Positions 8,427 through 17,130 are shown, counted from the stretch's first letter. The stretch is 64,000 nucleotides of DNA from Thalassospira marina (GCF_002844375.1 NZ_CP024199.1:1004001-1068000), one strand, 5' to 3'. The notes: generated from the letters alone by a model not told the origin. Numbers and translations are program-made.

Positions 8427-9659
8427 ATGATTTTCCCTTCCGGCCCTGATCACTCGCCCGAACCCGCCAGATCGCCGGACAAAACCGCCCGCACTGAAAG
8501 TGTGCATTCCCGTGCTCCTGCCCCGTTACTGCCTCAAACTCCGCGTTCTTTCGGCCCGCTTTCGCTTTTGGGCTCCCTCTTTGGGATGGGTCTTTTGGGG
8601 CTTTCGCTGTGGCTGTTGCCAATGGGCGGGACGCTCAGTAAAGCCATTATCGTTCTGTGGGCGGTTCTGGGTATTTTGCCGCTACTGGGCCAGCGTGGTT
8701 TTGCTGTGGATGGGATATTGGCGTTTCTGCTGTGGCTGGCTTTGCTGTTCTGGGTGCTGGTGGTGGGGCATTTGGGAACGGCCGCCTGGCGGCTGGCAGG
8801 CAATCTGGCAATTTTGCCACTGGGGCTGATGCTGGGCAGGATGCAGGGGCGGGCGGTCCTGGCACCCATCATGGTGCCGGTTCTGGTTTACGTGCTGGTC
8901 GATAGTGAATTTCAACTGACCAGCGAGGGTTGGCGCCTGAACAACCCGTTTTTGTTTTTATCCCTGTTCGTGCTGGCAATGGTGGCCTGGCAAAATGTGC
9001 GTAAGCCACAACCAAATGCTCCATTGTATCCGCGTTCCGCCCAGCCGGTGATGAATGCTGTATTGCCCGTTCTGATCGCCGGTATTGGCATGGCCGGGGT
9101 TGTCGCCAGTCAGACGCGTATTGCCATTCTGGCGATGGGGTTGGTGGCAATAACGCGCATTCCGGCTACCCGCGCATGGGTTTGGCTTATCGGGCTACCG
9201 CTGGCCGGGGGCAGCCTCTGGCTGATCGCGGATTATCTGCCGCGCATCCTGTTTACCCATGCCAGCGGCAGGCTGGCCTATTGGCAGATGTTCTGGCAGC
9301 AATGGCAGGACGGCAGCAACAGCGAACAGTGGTTTGGCTTTGGCGTGGGGGCGATTGAAGCGCAGCTTTTAAAAATGCAATCCGCCGTATCCTTCGGGGC
9401 CTTGCATAATGACCATTTTCATATGCTTTATGAAACCGGCCTGATCGGGGCCGGGTTATGGATGGCAGGATGGGGGATAATGGTCTGGCTGGTTCGGCAT
9501 TCGGCGCTGGCGGTGGGCATATTGCTGGCGGTGATGGTAACGATGGTAACGGATAACACCCTGTCTTACGGGCATTATCTGCTGGCAAGTGGCGTTGCCG
9601 CCGGTGTGGCCTGGCATCGGCGGATGGTGGAAAATACCCCGGCGGTGGATGATGTTTGA
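8427..9659 (+). CDS. O-antigen ligase-like membrane protein (second copy type)
   Basis: This 410-residue protein has a 45-residue Pro/Ser/Arg-rich cytoplasmic N-terminus and then about ten membrane spans. The large loop WFGFGVGAIEAQLLKMQSAV... ends in GALHNDHFHMLYETGLIGAGLWM, where HNDHFHMLYETGLIG is the classic signature of Wzy/WaaL-family proteins. It is distinct in sequence from the minus-strand family member at 7001-8353, so the locus has two candidate polymerase/ligase proteins; one may polymerise and the other ligate. The ATG at 8427 is the first good start. Its last codons overlap the ATG of the toroid gene, which implies coupled translation. Confidence 0.82.
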   Translation: MIFPSGPDHSPEPARSPDKTARTESVHSRAPAPLLPQTPRSFGPLSLLGSLFGMGLLGLSLWLLPMGGTLSKAIIVLWAVLGILPLLGQRGFAVDGILAFLLWLALLFWVLVVGHLGTAAWRLAGNLAILPLGLMLGRMQGRAVLAPIMVPVLVYVLVDSEFQLTSEGWRLNNPFLFLSLFVLAMVAWQNVRKPQPNAPLYPRSAQPVMNAVLPVLIAGIGMAGVVASQTRIAILAMGLVAITRIPATRAWVWLIGLPLAGGSLWLIADYLPRILFTHASGRLAYWQMFWQQWQDGSNSEQWFGFGVGAIEAQLLKMQSAVSFGALHNDHFHMLYETGLIGAGLWMAGWGIMVWLVRHSALAVGILLAVMVTMVTDNTLSYGHYLLASGVAAGVAWHRRMVENTPAVDDV

Positions 9660-10872
9660 CCCGGTCCCTTCCACCCCCATATTAACCCCGGCGGAACGGG
9701 AAGCGTTGCGCGATATCCTTAACCGCGTATGGCAGCATATGGCCCGTCATGATTATGCCGGGGCGGACCCGTTTGACGGGCTGGAAAGCCGGCTTTTTAC
9801 GCTAAGCCCCCTTACCTCATCGCGCCTCGCCCGGCTGGCCTGGTTACAGGCGATGAAACATGCCCCGCATATATTGCGCAATTGCGCTTTTATTCCTGCC
9901 CGGCAAAATCCCAAAACACTGGCCCTGTTGCTTGGTGCCGGGGCGGGGGTGCCTGTTTGTGACTGGCAATCAGACCCTGCCGGGATTGATGGCAAGGTAT
10001 TGGCGCAGGATTTAACCCGGCAGGTGTTGGCACTGCAAAATGACGATGGCGGCTGGGGATATCCCTTTGCCTGGCAGGCACGCGCCTTTTATGCCGGGCG
10101 TGGGCAATCCAATGCCATTGTTACCTGTTTTGTTATTGATGGCCTGTTGCGTGGCGGCAAATTGCCATCCCATCACCCGGCCTTACAGGCAGGTGCAACA
10201 TTTTTAAAACGCGATCTTTGGCGGGAGCAAGGGCAGGAACAGGAACAGGAACAGGGCGCGGCGGCTGATACGGGCTTTTTTGCCTATATCGCGCAAAGTG
10301 CTGCGGAAATTCATAATGTCAGCCTATGGTGCGCCTGGATTTTGCAGCAATTGCAGCCAGGTAATGACGTAACTGCCCCCGCCTTGCAGCGCGTAATCAA
10401 CCAGCAACAGCCAGATGGCAGTTGGGCCTATGGCCTGCGCCCGCATCACCGGTTTGTTGATGGTTTTCATACCGGCTATATCCTTGATTTGCTGCATCGC
10501 TTTCATGGTTCAGGCAACTGCCCGGTTGATGTAACAGCGGCGATGGATCGGGGCTGGCAATTTTACCGGCGATCCTGCTTTGATGATGATGGCATCCCGC
10601 GCAGTTTTGCAGGCAAAGGCGGCTATCTTGACAGCCATGCGGTGGCACAGGCCATGGCGACGCTGCATCGTTTTGGCGATGGGGCGGGGGCGGCTCGCGT
10701 TGCGCGCTTTGCCATCAACCGGCTTTTTGATGAAAAGCGCGGTGTTTTTTATGCCGGCATTGGCCTATGGCGGCGGGACAAACGGGTTTTCATGCGCTGG
10801 ACGCAGGCATGGATGGTGTGGGCCTTCTCGATTATGCTGGCGGCGGACACGGATAATAGCGGCAGGGTGTGA
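9649..10872 (+). CDS. Alpha/alpha-toroid protein (squalene-cyclase/prenyltransferase-like fold) of polysaccharide locus
   Basis: The 407-residue sequence repeatedly shows the QxxDGSW-like pattern of alpha/alpha-barrel proteins: QNDDGGWGYPF, QQQPDGSWAYGL, and helical pairs between them. Histidines and aspartates recur at the helix ends (HHRFVDGFHTGYILDLLHRF, GYLDSHAVAQAMA), suggesting a substrate pocket. No terpene-cyclase DxDD motif is seen, so a true cyclase is unlikely. Related proteins of unknown activity sit in exopolysaccharide operons such as vps (VpsJ type); the resemblance is from memory. The ATG at 9649 (ATGATG) overlaps the stop of the preceding membrane gene, with GGCGGTGG just upstream. 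A longer frame from 9589 would overlap far more and is less likely. The product has no signal peptide. Confidence 0.72.
   Translation: MMFDPVPSTPILTPAEREALRDILNRVWQHMARHDYAGADPFDGLESRLFTLSPLTSSRLARLAWLQAMKHAPHILRNCAFIPARQNPKTLALLLGAGAGVPVCDWQSDPAGIDGKVLAQDLTRQVLALQNDDGGWGYPFAWQARAFYAGRGQSNAIVTCFVIDGLLRGGKLPSHHPALQAGATFLKRDLWREQGQEQEQEQGAAADTGFFAYIAQSAAEIHNVSLWCAWILQQLQPGNDVTAPALQRVINQQQPDGSWAYGLRPHHRFVDGFHTGYILDLLHRFHGSGNCPVDVTAAMDRGWQFYRRSCFDDDGIPRSFAGKGGYLDSHAVAQAMATLHRFGDGAGAARVARFAINRLFDEKRGVFYAGIGLWRRDKRVFMRWTQAWMVWAFSIMLAADTDNSGRV
10234..10254 (+). repeat. Short in-frame CAGGAA repeat
   Basis: Three copies of CAGGAA plus CAG encode alternating Gln-Glu in a predicted loop of the toroid protein. 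It is the second hexanucleotide tract in this locus, though shorter than the one in the kinase gene. Confidence 0.75.
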
Positions 10873-11111
10873 TGGTGGATTTCGATGTGCTGAGTTTTGA
10901 TCATCCCGCCTCGGATCGGGCACAAAAGGAAGCCTTCTTGCGCGATTTATCGCAGCAGGATTTTATCGCACTTTATCAAACTACCCGCACTGCCGCCCGT
11001 AATGCCCGGCAAAGCAGCGATATGGAACGGCTTTATGGGCTGACACGCGGGCTTAAGACCCTGCAACGCATCAGTGGTGAACGTGGCTTTTCGCTTGATG
11101 CACGATCCTGA
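10872..11111 (+). CDS. Small conserved-looking hypothetical protein
   Basis: This 79-residue soluble protein (MVDFDVLSFDHPASDRAQ...) has no signal peptide, cysteines or recognisable motif; it looks fully helical and charged (DFIALYQTTRTAARNARQ, then MERLYGLTRGLKTLQRI). Its ATG overlaps the stop of the toroid gene (TGATG), so it is the last gene of the co-translated chain. A GTG one codon earlier is possible. Function unknown; a small partner of the toroid protein is a guess from coupling alone. Confidence 0.65.
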   Translation: MVDFDVLSFDHPASDRAQKEAFLRDLSQQDFIALYQTTRTAARNARQSSDMERLYGLTRGLKTLQRISGERGFSLDARS

Positions 11112-11207
11112 CCATACCCAGGACCTAATCTGTCCGGGGGCTTGTCATGTGGCGTGGAATAGCCAATAACTCGCACAGCCTGATTTACCGGTATGTTACG
11201 GGGTTTT

Positions 11208-13727
11208 ATGCGTTCCGATTTTCCCAGTTTGCCGATCAATGCCGTTCTGGCCGATGTAAAAGCCGCACTTGATGGCGGCACCAACGCGGTTTTGCAGGCC
11301 CCGCCCGGTGCGGGTAAAACAACGATGGTGCCCCTGGCCCTGCTGGGTGAAAACTGGCTGGCAGGCCGTAAAATCGTGATGCTCGAACCCCGCCGCCTGG
11401 CGGCACGCGCCAGTGCCCGGCGCATGGCGCAATTGCTGGGCGAAAAGGTGGGCGAAACCGTGGGCTATCGCGTGCGGTTTGAAAACCGCGTCTCCGCCCA
11501 AACCCGGATCGAGGTGGTGACAGAAGGTATTCTGGTCCGCCAGATTCAGGATGACCCCGAATTAACCGGCATTGCCGCCCTGATATTTGACGAATTTCAC
11601 GAACGATCACTTGATGCCGATCTGGGGCTGGCCCTGGCACTGGAAAGTCAGGCGGCCTTGCGCGATGATTTGCGCCTTCTGGTCATGTCGGCAACGCTGG
11701 ATGGCGAACCAATCGCCGGGCTGATGGGCAATTGCCCGGTCATTACCAGCGAAGGCCGCGCCTATCCGGTTGAAACCACCTATATGCCCCCCAAACCGCA
11801 GGAACGGATTGAACCGGCAATGGTGGCCGCCATTCGCGATGCGCTGGCAAACCAGAAGGGCTCAATCCTGGCCTTTTTGCCGGGGCAGGGCGAAATTACG
11901 CGGGTCGAGGGGCTGTTAAAATCGGCCTTATCGGCAGAGGACCGCGTCATTATCGCCCCGCTTTATGGCGCGATGGATGCCAAGGCCCAGGATCTTGCCA
12001 TTCAACCCGCCCCCGATGGTTTTCGCAAGGTGGTGCTGGCCACCGCGATTGCCGAAACCAGCCTGACGATTGATGGCATTCGCGTGGTGGTGGATTGCGG
12101 GTTGCAACGCCTGCCAAGGTTTGACCCGGCATCGGGCATGACGCGGCTGGTAACGGTAAAATCATCCCAGGCCAGCGCCGAACAGCGGCGTGGTCGCGCC
12201 GGGCGATTGGAACCGGGGATTTGTTACCGCCTGTGGGGCGAGGCCGAACATCGCGCCCGCCCGCAATTTAGTGCGCCCGAAATTGCCGAGGCCGATTTGG
12301 CCCCGCTAACCCTGGAACTGGCGCGCTGGGGTGTTGCCGATGTAACCAGCCTGCCCTGGCTTGATGTGCCCGATGCAGCCAAAATTGATCAGGCCCGTGA
12401 TGTGTTGCGCCGGTTGGAGGCATTGGATGATGCCGGGCGCATCACGGCGATGGGGCAGGCGATGGCAAGCCTGCCGGTGCATCCGCGTTTGGCACATATG
12501 ATGGTGCGCGGGCAGGAATTGGGGCTGGCCGATGCGGCCTGTGCGCTGGCAGCCCTGTTGTCGGACCGGGATTTTATGCGCAATGCCGGGGCGGATCTGC
12601 GCCAGCGGTTGGAGGCAATGGAGCGTGGTCGCGCACCGGGCATGATGATGGAGGCCAAACGCCAGCTTTCCCGCCGTTTGGCACAAGCAGCAAAGGAACT
12701 GGCCTTTGGTGGCGGGCGCGGCAATGGGGACCAGCCCAAACAGCCCGATTTTGCCGATCAGGCCGGGTTGCTGGTTGCCTTTGCCTACCCGGACCGCATT
12801 GGCGAACGTCGGCGCGGGGGCGAGGCCCGCTATCGCCTGTCAGGCGGGCGCGGCGGTGTTTTACCGCGTGAAGACCGGCTGGCAAATGAACAATGGCTTG
12901 CCGTGGCAGAGCTTGACGGCCAATCGCGCGAGGCAAAAATTTATCTGGCAGCCCCCCTGTCGCAGGCCACGCTGGAAGAATTTTTTGCCAGCCAGATCAC
13001 CACCGGGACCGAGGTTTTCTGGGACACCCAGAACGATATGGTGGTGGCCCGGTTCCAAAGGCGAATTGGGGCCCTGGTACTGGAAGAAAAACCGGTCCAT
13101 GACGCCGTCGCGCCCGACAAACTGGCCCAGGCGATGACGGACGGTATTCGCAAAATGGGCCTGTCCTGCCTGCCCTGGGACAAGGAAAGCGAACATCTGC
13201 GCGCCCGCCTTGCCTTCTTGCACGGCCAGGAGCCGGAAACCTGGCCGGATATGAGCGATGCCGGGTTGCTGGACCACCTTGAAGACTGGCTGATGCCCTA
13301 TCTTTCCGGCATTGTGCGCAAAACCCAGTTGCGGCAGGTAAATTTAAGCGAAGCACTGGTTTCCACCATCGACTGGAACCAGCAACAGCAAATTGCCAAA
13401 CTGGCCCCCAGCCATTGGACCGTACCGACCGGGTCCCACATCCGTATTGATTACCGGCCCGAAGGCCCTGCCTTGCCGGTGCGCCTGCAGGAAATGTTTG
13501 GCGCAACCGAAACGCCGAAAATCGCCAACGGTAAAGTGGCTGTCACATTGCATTTGCTTTCCCCCGCTCAACGCCCGTTGCAGGTAACATCCGATCTGGT
13601 CGGGTTCTGGCAAGGGTCCTATGCGCAGGTAAAGGCGGAAATGAAAGGGCGTTACCCCAAACATTACTGGCCCGACGACCCCTTGCAGGCCGAACCAACA
13701 AGGCGGGTGAAACGGCCCAATCATTAA
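11208..13727 (+). CDS. hrpB: ATP-dependent RNA helicase HrpB
   Basis: This 839-residue protein is a DEAH/RHA-type helicase of the HrpB family. Walker A is QAPPGAGKTT (near residue 30), the Walker B/DEAH box is DEFH (near 127), motif III is SAT (near 163), and motif VI is QRRGRAGR (near 325). The long C-terminal part, with PYLSGI and WTVPTGSHIRIDYRPEGPALPVRLQEMFG, is the HrpB-specific C-terminal domain. ATG at 11208 is preferred over 11193 because GGGG precedes it and the protein then begins a few residues before LPINAVL, as in other HrpB proteins. Its length is normal for the family. It stands alone between the polysaccharide locus and the VIT gene. Its cellular role in proteobacteria is poorly defined. 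Confidence 0.95.
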   Translation: MRSDFPSLPINAVLADVKAALDGGTNAVLQAPPGAGKTTMVPLALLGENWLAGRKIVMLEPRRLAARASARRMAQLLGEKVGETVGYRVRFENRVSAQTRIEVVTEGILVRQIQDDPELTGIAALIFDEFHERSLDADLGLALALESQAALRDDLRLLVMSATLDGEPIAGLMGNCPVITSEGRAYPVETTYMPPKPQERIEPAMVAAIRDALANQKGSILAFLPGQGEITRVEGLLKSALSAEDRVIIAPLYGAMDAKAQDLAIQPAPDGFRKVVLATAIAETSLTIDGIRVVVDCGLQRLPRFDPASGMTRLVTVKSSQASAEQRRGRAGRLEPGICYRLWGEAEHRARPQFSAPEIAEADLAPLTLELARWGVADVTSLPWLDVPDAAKIDQARDVLRRLEALDDAGRITAMGQAMASLPVHPRLAHMMVRGQELGLADAACALAALLSDRDFMRNAGADLRQRLEAMERGRAPGMMMEAKRQLSRRLAQAAKELAFGGGRGNGDQPKQPDFADQAGLLVAFAYPDRIGERRRGGEARYRLSGGRGGVLPREDRLANEQWLAVAELDGQSREAKIYLAAPLSQATLEEFFASQITTGTEVFWDTQNDMVVARFQRRIGALVLEEKPVHDAVAPDKLAQAMTDGIRKMGLSCLPWDKESEHLRARLAFLHGQEPETWPDMSDAGLLDHLEDWLMPYLSGIVRKTQLRQVNLSEALVSTIDWNQQQQIAKLAPSHWTVPTGSHIRIDYRPEGPALPVRLQEMFGATETPKIANGKVAVTLHLLSPAQRPLQVTSDLVGFWQGSYAQVKAEMKGRYPKHYWPDDPLQAEPTRRVKRPNH

Positions 13728-13824
13728 CCCGGTTTGAGATTGCGCAGATGCAAGGTTTCGGTGATGGCGTAATTTGCGGTGGGGCATTGCATATGCCTGC
13801 CCGCCGGGCACTGTGATGTGGTGC

Positions 13825-13860
13825 TGATACAAATTTGATTTCAAGCTGATACATATTTGA
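13825..13860 (+). promoter_or_regulatory. Two 14-base direct repeats upstream of the VIT gene
   Basis: TGATACAAATTTGA (13825-13838) and TGATACATATTTGA (13847-13860) differ at one position and start 22 bases apart, about two helical turns, so a dimeric regulator could bind both on one DNA face. They end 21 bases before the VIT start and would overlap its promoter. A metal-responsive regulator is plausible, but the motif does not match a box I can name. Confidence 0.5.
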
Positions 13861-13881
13861 ATAACAAATGGTGCAAAAAGC

Positions 13882-14577
13882 ATGAAGCAGCGCGTGAAAG
13901 AAAAACATCTGGTCGAGCGGGTGGGCTGGTTACGCGCGGCAATCATGGGGGCCAATGATGGCATCGTTTCAATCGCCAGTCTGGTGGTGGGGGTTGCGGC
14001 CGCCAACCCTGCGCGGGGCGATGTGCTGCTGGCGGGTATTGCCGGGTTGATGGCCGGTGCCATGTCGATGGCAGCGGGGGAATATGTATCGGTCAGTTCG
14101 CAGGCCGATACCGAAAAGGCCGATCTGGCCCGTGAACGCCATGAACACGAAATTGACCCGGAAGGTGAGCTGATCGAACTTGCGGGCATTTATCAAAGCC
14201 GGGGCCTTGAAGCGAAACTTGCCATGGATGTTGCCCGGCAGATGATGGCAAAGGACGGCATTGCTGCCCATGCCCGCGATGAACTGGGCTTGTCGCCCGT
14301 CAATATCGCACAGCCCCTGCAGGCGGCGGCGACTTCGGCACTGATGTTTGCATTGGGGGCGGCGTTGCCGCTGTTGGCCGTTTTATGGGCGCCGGTAAAT
14401 GCCATGATCCCGGCTGTTGGGGCGGCTGCATTGCTGGCACTGGCGATTTTGGGGGGCTTTGGTGCCCATATTGGCGGGGCGCCCAAGGTACGCGCCATCA
14501 CCCGCGTGGTGTTTTGGGGTGTTGTGGCGATGGTGGCCACTGCCCTGATTGGCCGGCTGGTGGGGGCGGTTGTTTAA
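13882..14577 (+). CDS. VIT1/CCC1 family metal transporter
   Basis: The 231-residue protein opens with HLVERVGWLRAAIMGANDGIVSIASLVVGV, the hallmark of VIT1/CCC1 transporters, followed by GLMAGAMSMAAGEYVSVSSQADTEKADL. A cytoplasmic segment rich in Glu, Asp and His (ARERHEHEIDPEGELIELAGIY) then precedes a further three spans; in VIT1 this region binds the metal. About five membrane spans are visible, the normal number. Family members move ferrous iron or manganese out of the cytosol. The start at 13882 follows AATGGTGCAAAAAGC without a strong ribosome site. It is a single gene with its own candidate control region of direct repeats. The exact metal is not readable. Confidence 0.9.
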   Translation: MKQRVKEKHLVERVGWLRAAIMGANDGIVSIASLVVGVAAANPARGDVLLAGIAGLMAGAMSMAAGEYVSVSSQADTEKADLARERHEHEIDPEGELIELAGIYQSRGLEAKLAMDVARQMMAKDGIAAHARDELGLSPVNIAQPLQAAATSALMFALGAALPLLAVLWAPVNAMIPAVGAAALLALAILGGFGAHIGGAPKVRAITRVVFWGVVAMVATALIGRLVGAVV

Positions 14578-14625
14578 ACCTGCTTTCCGGCGCAAAAGGA
14601 TTTGCCGTGTGATGGTGATCGCCGG

Positions 14626-14647
14626 GCATGATAAGTCATTATCATGC
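14626..14647. promoter_or_regulatory. Perfect 9+9 palindrome between VIT and VOC genes
   Basis: Arms GCATGATAA and TTATCATGC flank GTCA. There is no T-run on either side, so it is not a typical terminator. The core TGATAA-N4-TTATCA resembles a Fur-family box (TGATAAT-N-ATTATCA) with altered spacing. It lies 120 bases before the VOC gene. Confidence 0.45.
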
Positions 14648-14766
14648 TTGATCTGGGGCGGATGTTGGTTGCCCGGAAATGGCAAGAGAATGCGAACCGC
14701 CATGGTTTTGCCCGCTATTTTCTGGCAGCATAAAAGTTGTGTTTCACAAACCCGTCAGGCGAATAC

Positions 14767-15216
14767 ATGCCCCTTGCCGCGACCCCGTTATTAAGCGTTG
14801 CCAGTTTAAAACAAAGCATCGCCTTTTATCGCTGCCTTGGTTTCAGGGTGGTGGCACAAACCGTCGATGAAACCAGCGAAGAGCCGGTTTGGGCGATGCT
14901 GGAAAGTGCCAGCGAAAAGACAGGGAATAATGATGGCAACGCACAGCCAGAAACGCCTGAACCCGTTCGCCTGATGCTGGCCGCCCATGGGGGCGTATCG
15001 CACGAAGAACGCAAAATGCGCCCGTCTTTTAGTGGCATGGTGTGGTTTCTGGAATGCGATGATTTGCGCACCCTTTATGATGCGCTGGCCGGGCAGGGAT
15101 ATGGACCAGAGCCGATAATGGCGATTGATGACGCCAAAGGGCAGTTTTTCGTACGCGACCCGGATGGTTATGAAATTGCGATAAACGGCCAAGATAGCCG
15201 GGATTGGGCGGATTAG
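14767..15216 (+). CDS. VOC-superfamily protein (bleomycin-resistance/glyoxalase-like)
   Basis: This 149-residue protein has the paired beta-alpha-beta modules of the vicinal oxygen chelate fold: PLLSVASLKQSIAFYRCLGFRVV at the N-terminus and GMVWFLECDDLRTLYDAL ... FFVRDPDGYEIAI at the C-terminus. RDPDGYEI is the usual ending of the bleomycin-resistance-like branch. The first metal-binding His is not visible, so a binding protein rather than a metal enzyme is more likely. A loop of about 20 residues (SASEKTGNNDGNAQPETPEP) is inserted between modules. ATG at 14767 is chosen; an upstream TTG (14737) would add ten unlikely residues. The ligand is unknown. Confidence 0.82.
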   Translation: MPLAATPLLSVASLKQSIAFYRCLGFRVVAQTVDETSEEPVWAMLESASEKTGNNDGNAQPETPEPVRLMLAAHGGVSHEERKMRPSFSGMVWFLECDDLRTLYDALAGQGYGPEPIMAIDDAKGQFFVRDPDGYEIAINGQDSRDWAD

Positions 15217-15278
15217 GCATTCCAGTCCTGCCCCGTCTCACCTCAGCCCGCTTAATGACATGGCAGCTTTAAAACCGG

Positions 15279-15755
15279 TTACGGATAGCGGATTGCCAGA
15301 ACTTCCAGCTCATCCTCGCCCGCCGGGGTCTTAAGCGTAACAACGTCTCCGACCTGGCATTTCATCAGCCCGCGTGCGACCGGTGATACCCAGCTTATTT
15401 TGCCCTTCAGGCTTTCGGCTTCGTCCTCGCCAACGATGCGAATGGTTTTTTCTTCATCCCGCGCATTTACATAGGTGACTTCGGCACCAAAAAAGATACG
15501 GGAATGATCGGGCTGGTCTTCGGATCGGACAACAACGGCATCCTCGATGCGTTTGCGCAAATAGCGCACCCGGCGGTCAATTTCACGCAGGCGTTTTTTG
15601 CCGTAAATGTAATCGCCATTTTCACTGCGATCACCATTGCCAGCCGCCCATGACACAACAGCAACGGTTTCGGGCCGTTCCTTTTTCCAAAGGTGGTCCA
15701 GTTCGTTGCGCAGGGCATCAAGGCCTTCGGGGGTGATATATATCGGTTTGTCCAT
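15279..15755 (-). CDS. greB: Transcription elongation factor GreB
   Basis: This 158-residue protein has the two Gre domains: an N-terminal coiled coil with the acidic tip SENGDYIYGKKRLREIDRRVRYL, which reaches into the RNA polymerase secondary channel and triggers cleavage of backtracked RNA, and a C-terminal FKBP-like domain (FFGAEVTYVNARDEEKTIRIVGEDEAESLKGKISWVSPVARGLM). The basic YGKKRLREIDRRVRYLRKRIE and FFGA pattern is GreB rather than GreA. Length is typical. It is a single minus-strand gene. Start at ATG 15755. Confidence 0.95.
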   Translation of the reverse strand: MDKPIYITPEGLDALRNELDHLWKKERPETVAVVSWAAGNGDRSENGDYIYGKKRLREIDRRVRYLRKRIEDAVVVRSEDQPDHSRIFFGAEVTYVNARDEEKTIRIVGEDEAESLKGKISWVSPVARGLMKCQVGDVVTLKTPAGEDELEVLAIRYP

Positions 15756-15810
15756 GCCCGGGTTTTTATCGCAAAGATCGGAAAACGAAAAGAGGGTTCA
15801 GATACGTAAA

Positions 15811-15840
15811 CGGACGGCGTTTGGGGTAAACGCCGTCCGG
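15811..15840 (-). terminator. Rho-independent terminator after the MFS gene
   Basis: A perfect 12-base stem (CGGACGGCGTTT paired with its complement, loop of 5) lies 46 bases past the MFS stop. On the minus strand it is followed by only TTTACG, so the T-run is weak. Confidence 0.7.
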
Positions 15841-15885
15841 TGAAAAAGGTTCTGTTGGGCAGGGCTTTAAAGTTTCAGGTTGGCA

Positions 15886-17130
15886 TTATGCCTTGCTGGT
15901 TGCGCCATGTTCGCTGCGAAGGGCAGTGTCGTTGATGGGCAGGTGTACAAGGGCTGCGAAAATGCCAAGGGCGATGGACATGATCCAGACGGCATCGAAA
16001 CTGCCGGTCATGTCATAAAGCAGGCCGCCAAGCCAGGCGCCGAAAAACGCCCCGATCTGATGGCTGAGCATCACCAGGCCAAACAGGGTTGCCATATAGC
16101 GCGGGCCGAAAACCTGGGCGACGATGCCGCTGGTAAGCGGTACGGTCGAAAGCCAGAGTGCACCCATCAGGGCCGAGAACAGCCAGATGGTTTCGGCGGT
16201 TTTGGGCGAGATCAGGAAAATGAAGATCACCAGCGCGCGGGTGCCGTAAATCAGCGACAGTCCCCATTTTTTGCGCCAGCGCCCGCCAAACCAGCCCGCC
16301 GCCAGCGTACCGACAATGTTAAACAGGCCAATAATGGCAAGCCCGCTGGACGCAACCGATGCCGGAAGCCCGCAAAGCTGGGTAAAGGTTGGCAGGTGGG
16401 TGGCGATAACCGCGATATGAAAGCCACACACAAAGAAACCGGCATTCAAAAGCAGGAAACCACGATGTTTGCGCGCCTCGTGAAAGGCATCAATCAGGCT
16501 GGTCGGGCCAAGGTCAACCGCCGCGGTTGCACCACCAGCACTGTGGTCGGCACGGCCGGTCAGGGCGAAGGCAGCGGGCATAATGATCAGGCTGATCAGG
16601 GCGATCATGGCAAGCGCGCCAACATATCCCAGCCCGGAATTCAGGGCCTGGGTTGTAGGGGCCATCACAAACTGGCCCAGCGACCCACCCGCACTGGCAA
16701 GGCCAAGAACAAAGCTGCGGCGATGGGGCGGGAAAACCCGGCTGATGGCGGCAAGCACCACGGCAAAGCTTGAGGCCCCAACACCAATACCAATCATAAG
16801 GCCCGCCGTTGCATAAAGGGCAGCGGGCGAGGATGACTGACCCATCAGATACAGGCCCAGGGCATAAAAAACCGTGCCGCCAATGAGGGTGCGGGTGGTG
16901 CCGAAACGATCGGCCAGGGCACCCGCGATGGGCGCGGAAATCCCCCACAGCAGGTTTTGAATGGCAAAGGCAAGGCCAAATACAGAGGCGCTCCAGCCGG
17001 TTGCGGTTAGCATGTCGGGAATAAAAAGCCCAAGGGCAGGACGAATGCCCAGATTGACCGCCAGAACCAGCCCGCCGCTAAGCAGGACCAGCCAGGGGAA
17101 CCATTTGGCTGTTTTGATGGAAGGGGACAT
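15886..17130 (-). CDS. MFS transporter
   Basis: The 414-residue protein shows twelve hydrophobic spans. The loop after span 2 reads GALADRFGTTRTLIGG, the MFS signature (G-x-L-a-D-r-x-G-x-r), with a second copy in the C-terminal half (GWFGGRWRKKWGLS). The N-terminal span contains GIRPALGLFIP and GWSASVFGLAFAIQNLLWG, similar to the monocarboxylate/oxalate-formate branch, so a small organic anion substrate is possible. A LysR regulator lies immediately upstream on the same strand with a 90-base gap and may control it or be co-transcribed. The start at 17130 gives a short cytoplasmic leader before span 1. Confidence 0.88.
   Translation of the reverse strand: MSPSIKTAKWFPWLVLLSGGLVLAVNLGIRPALGLFIPDMLTATGWSASVFGLAFAIQNLLWGISAPIAGALADRFGTTRTLIGGTVFYALGLYLMGQSSSPAALYATAGLMIGIGVGASSFAVVLAAISRVFPPHRRSFVLGLASAGGSLGQFVMAPTTQALNSGLGYVGALAMIALISLIIMPAAFALTGRADHSAGGATAAVDLGPTSLIDAFHEARKHRGFLLLNAGFFVCGFHIAVIATHLPTFTQLCGLPASVASSGLAIIGLFNIVGTLAAGWFGGRWRKKWGLSLIYGTRALVIFIFLISPKTAETIWLFSALMGALWLSTVPLTSGIVAQVFGPRYMATLFGLVMLSHQIGAFFGAWLGGLLYDMTGSFDAVWIMSIALGIFAALVHLPINDTALRSEHGATSKA

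Noticed and set aside
15880..16773. 297-codon plus-strand frame over the MFS gene
   Set aside because: The minus strand encodes a clear twelve-span MFS protein; the plus frame is polar and rich in Gln, Gly, Arg and His with no motif.
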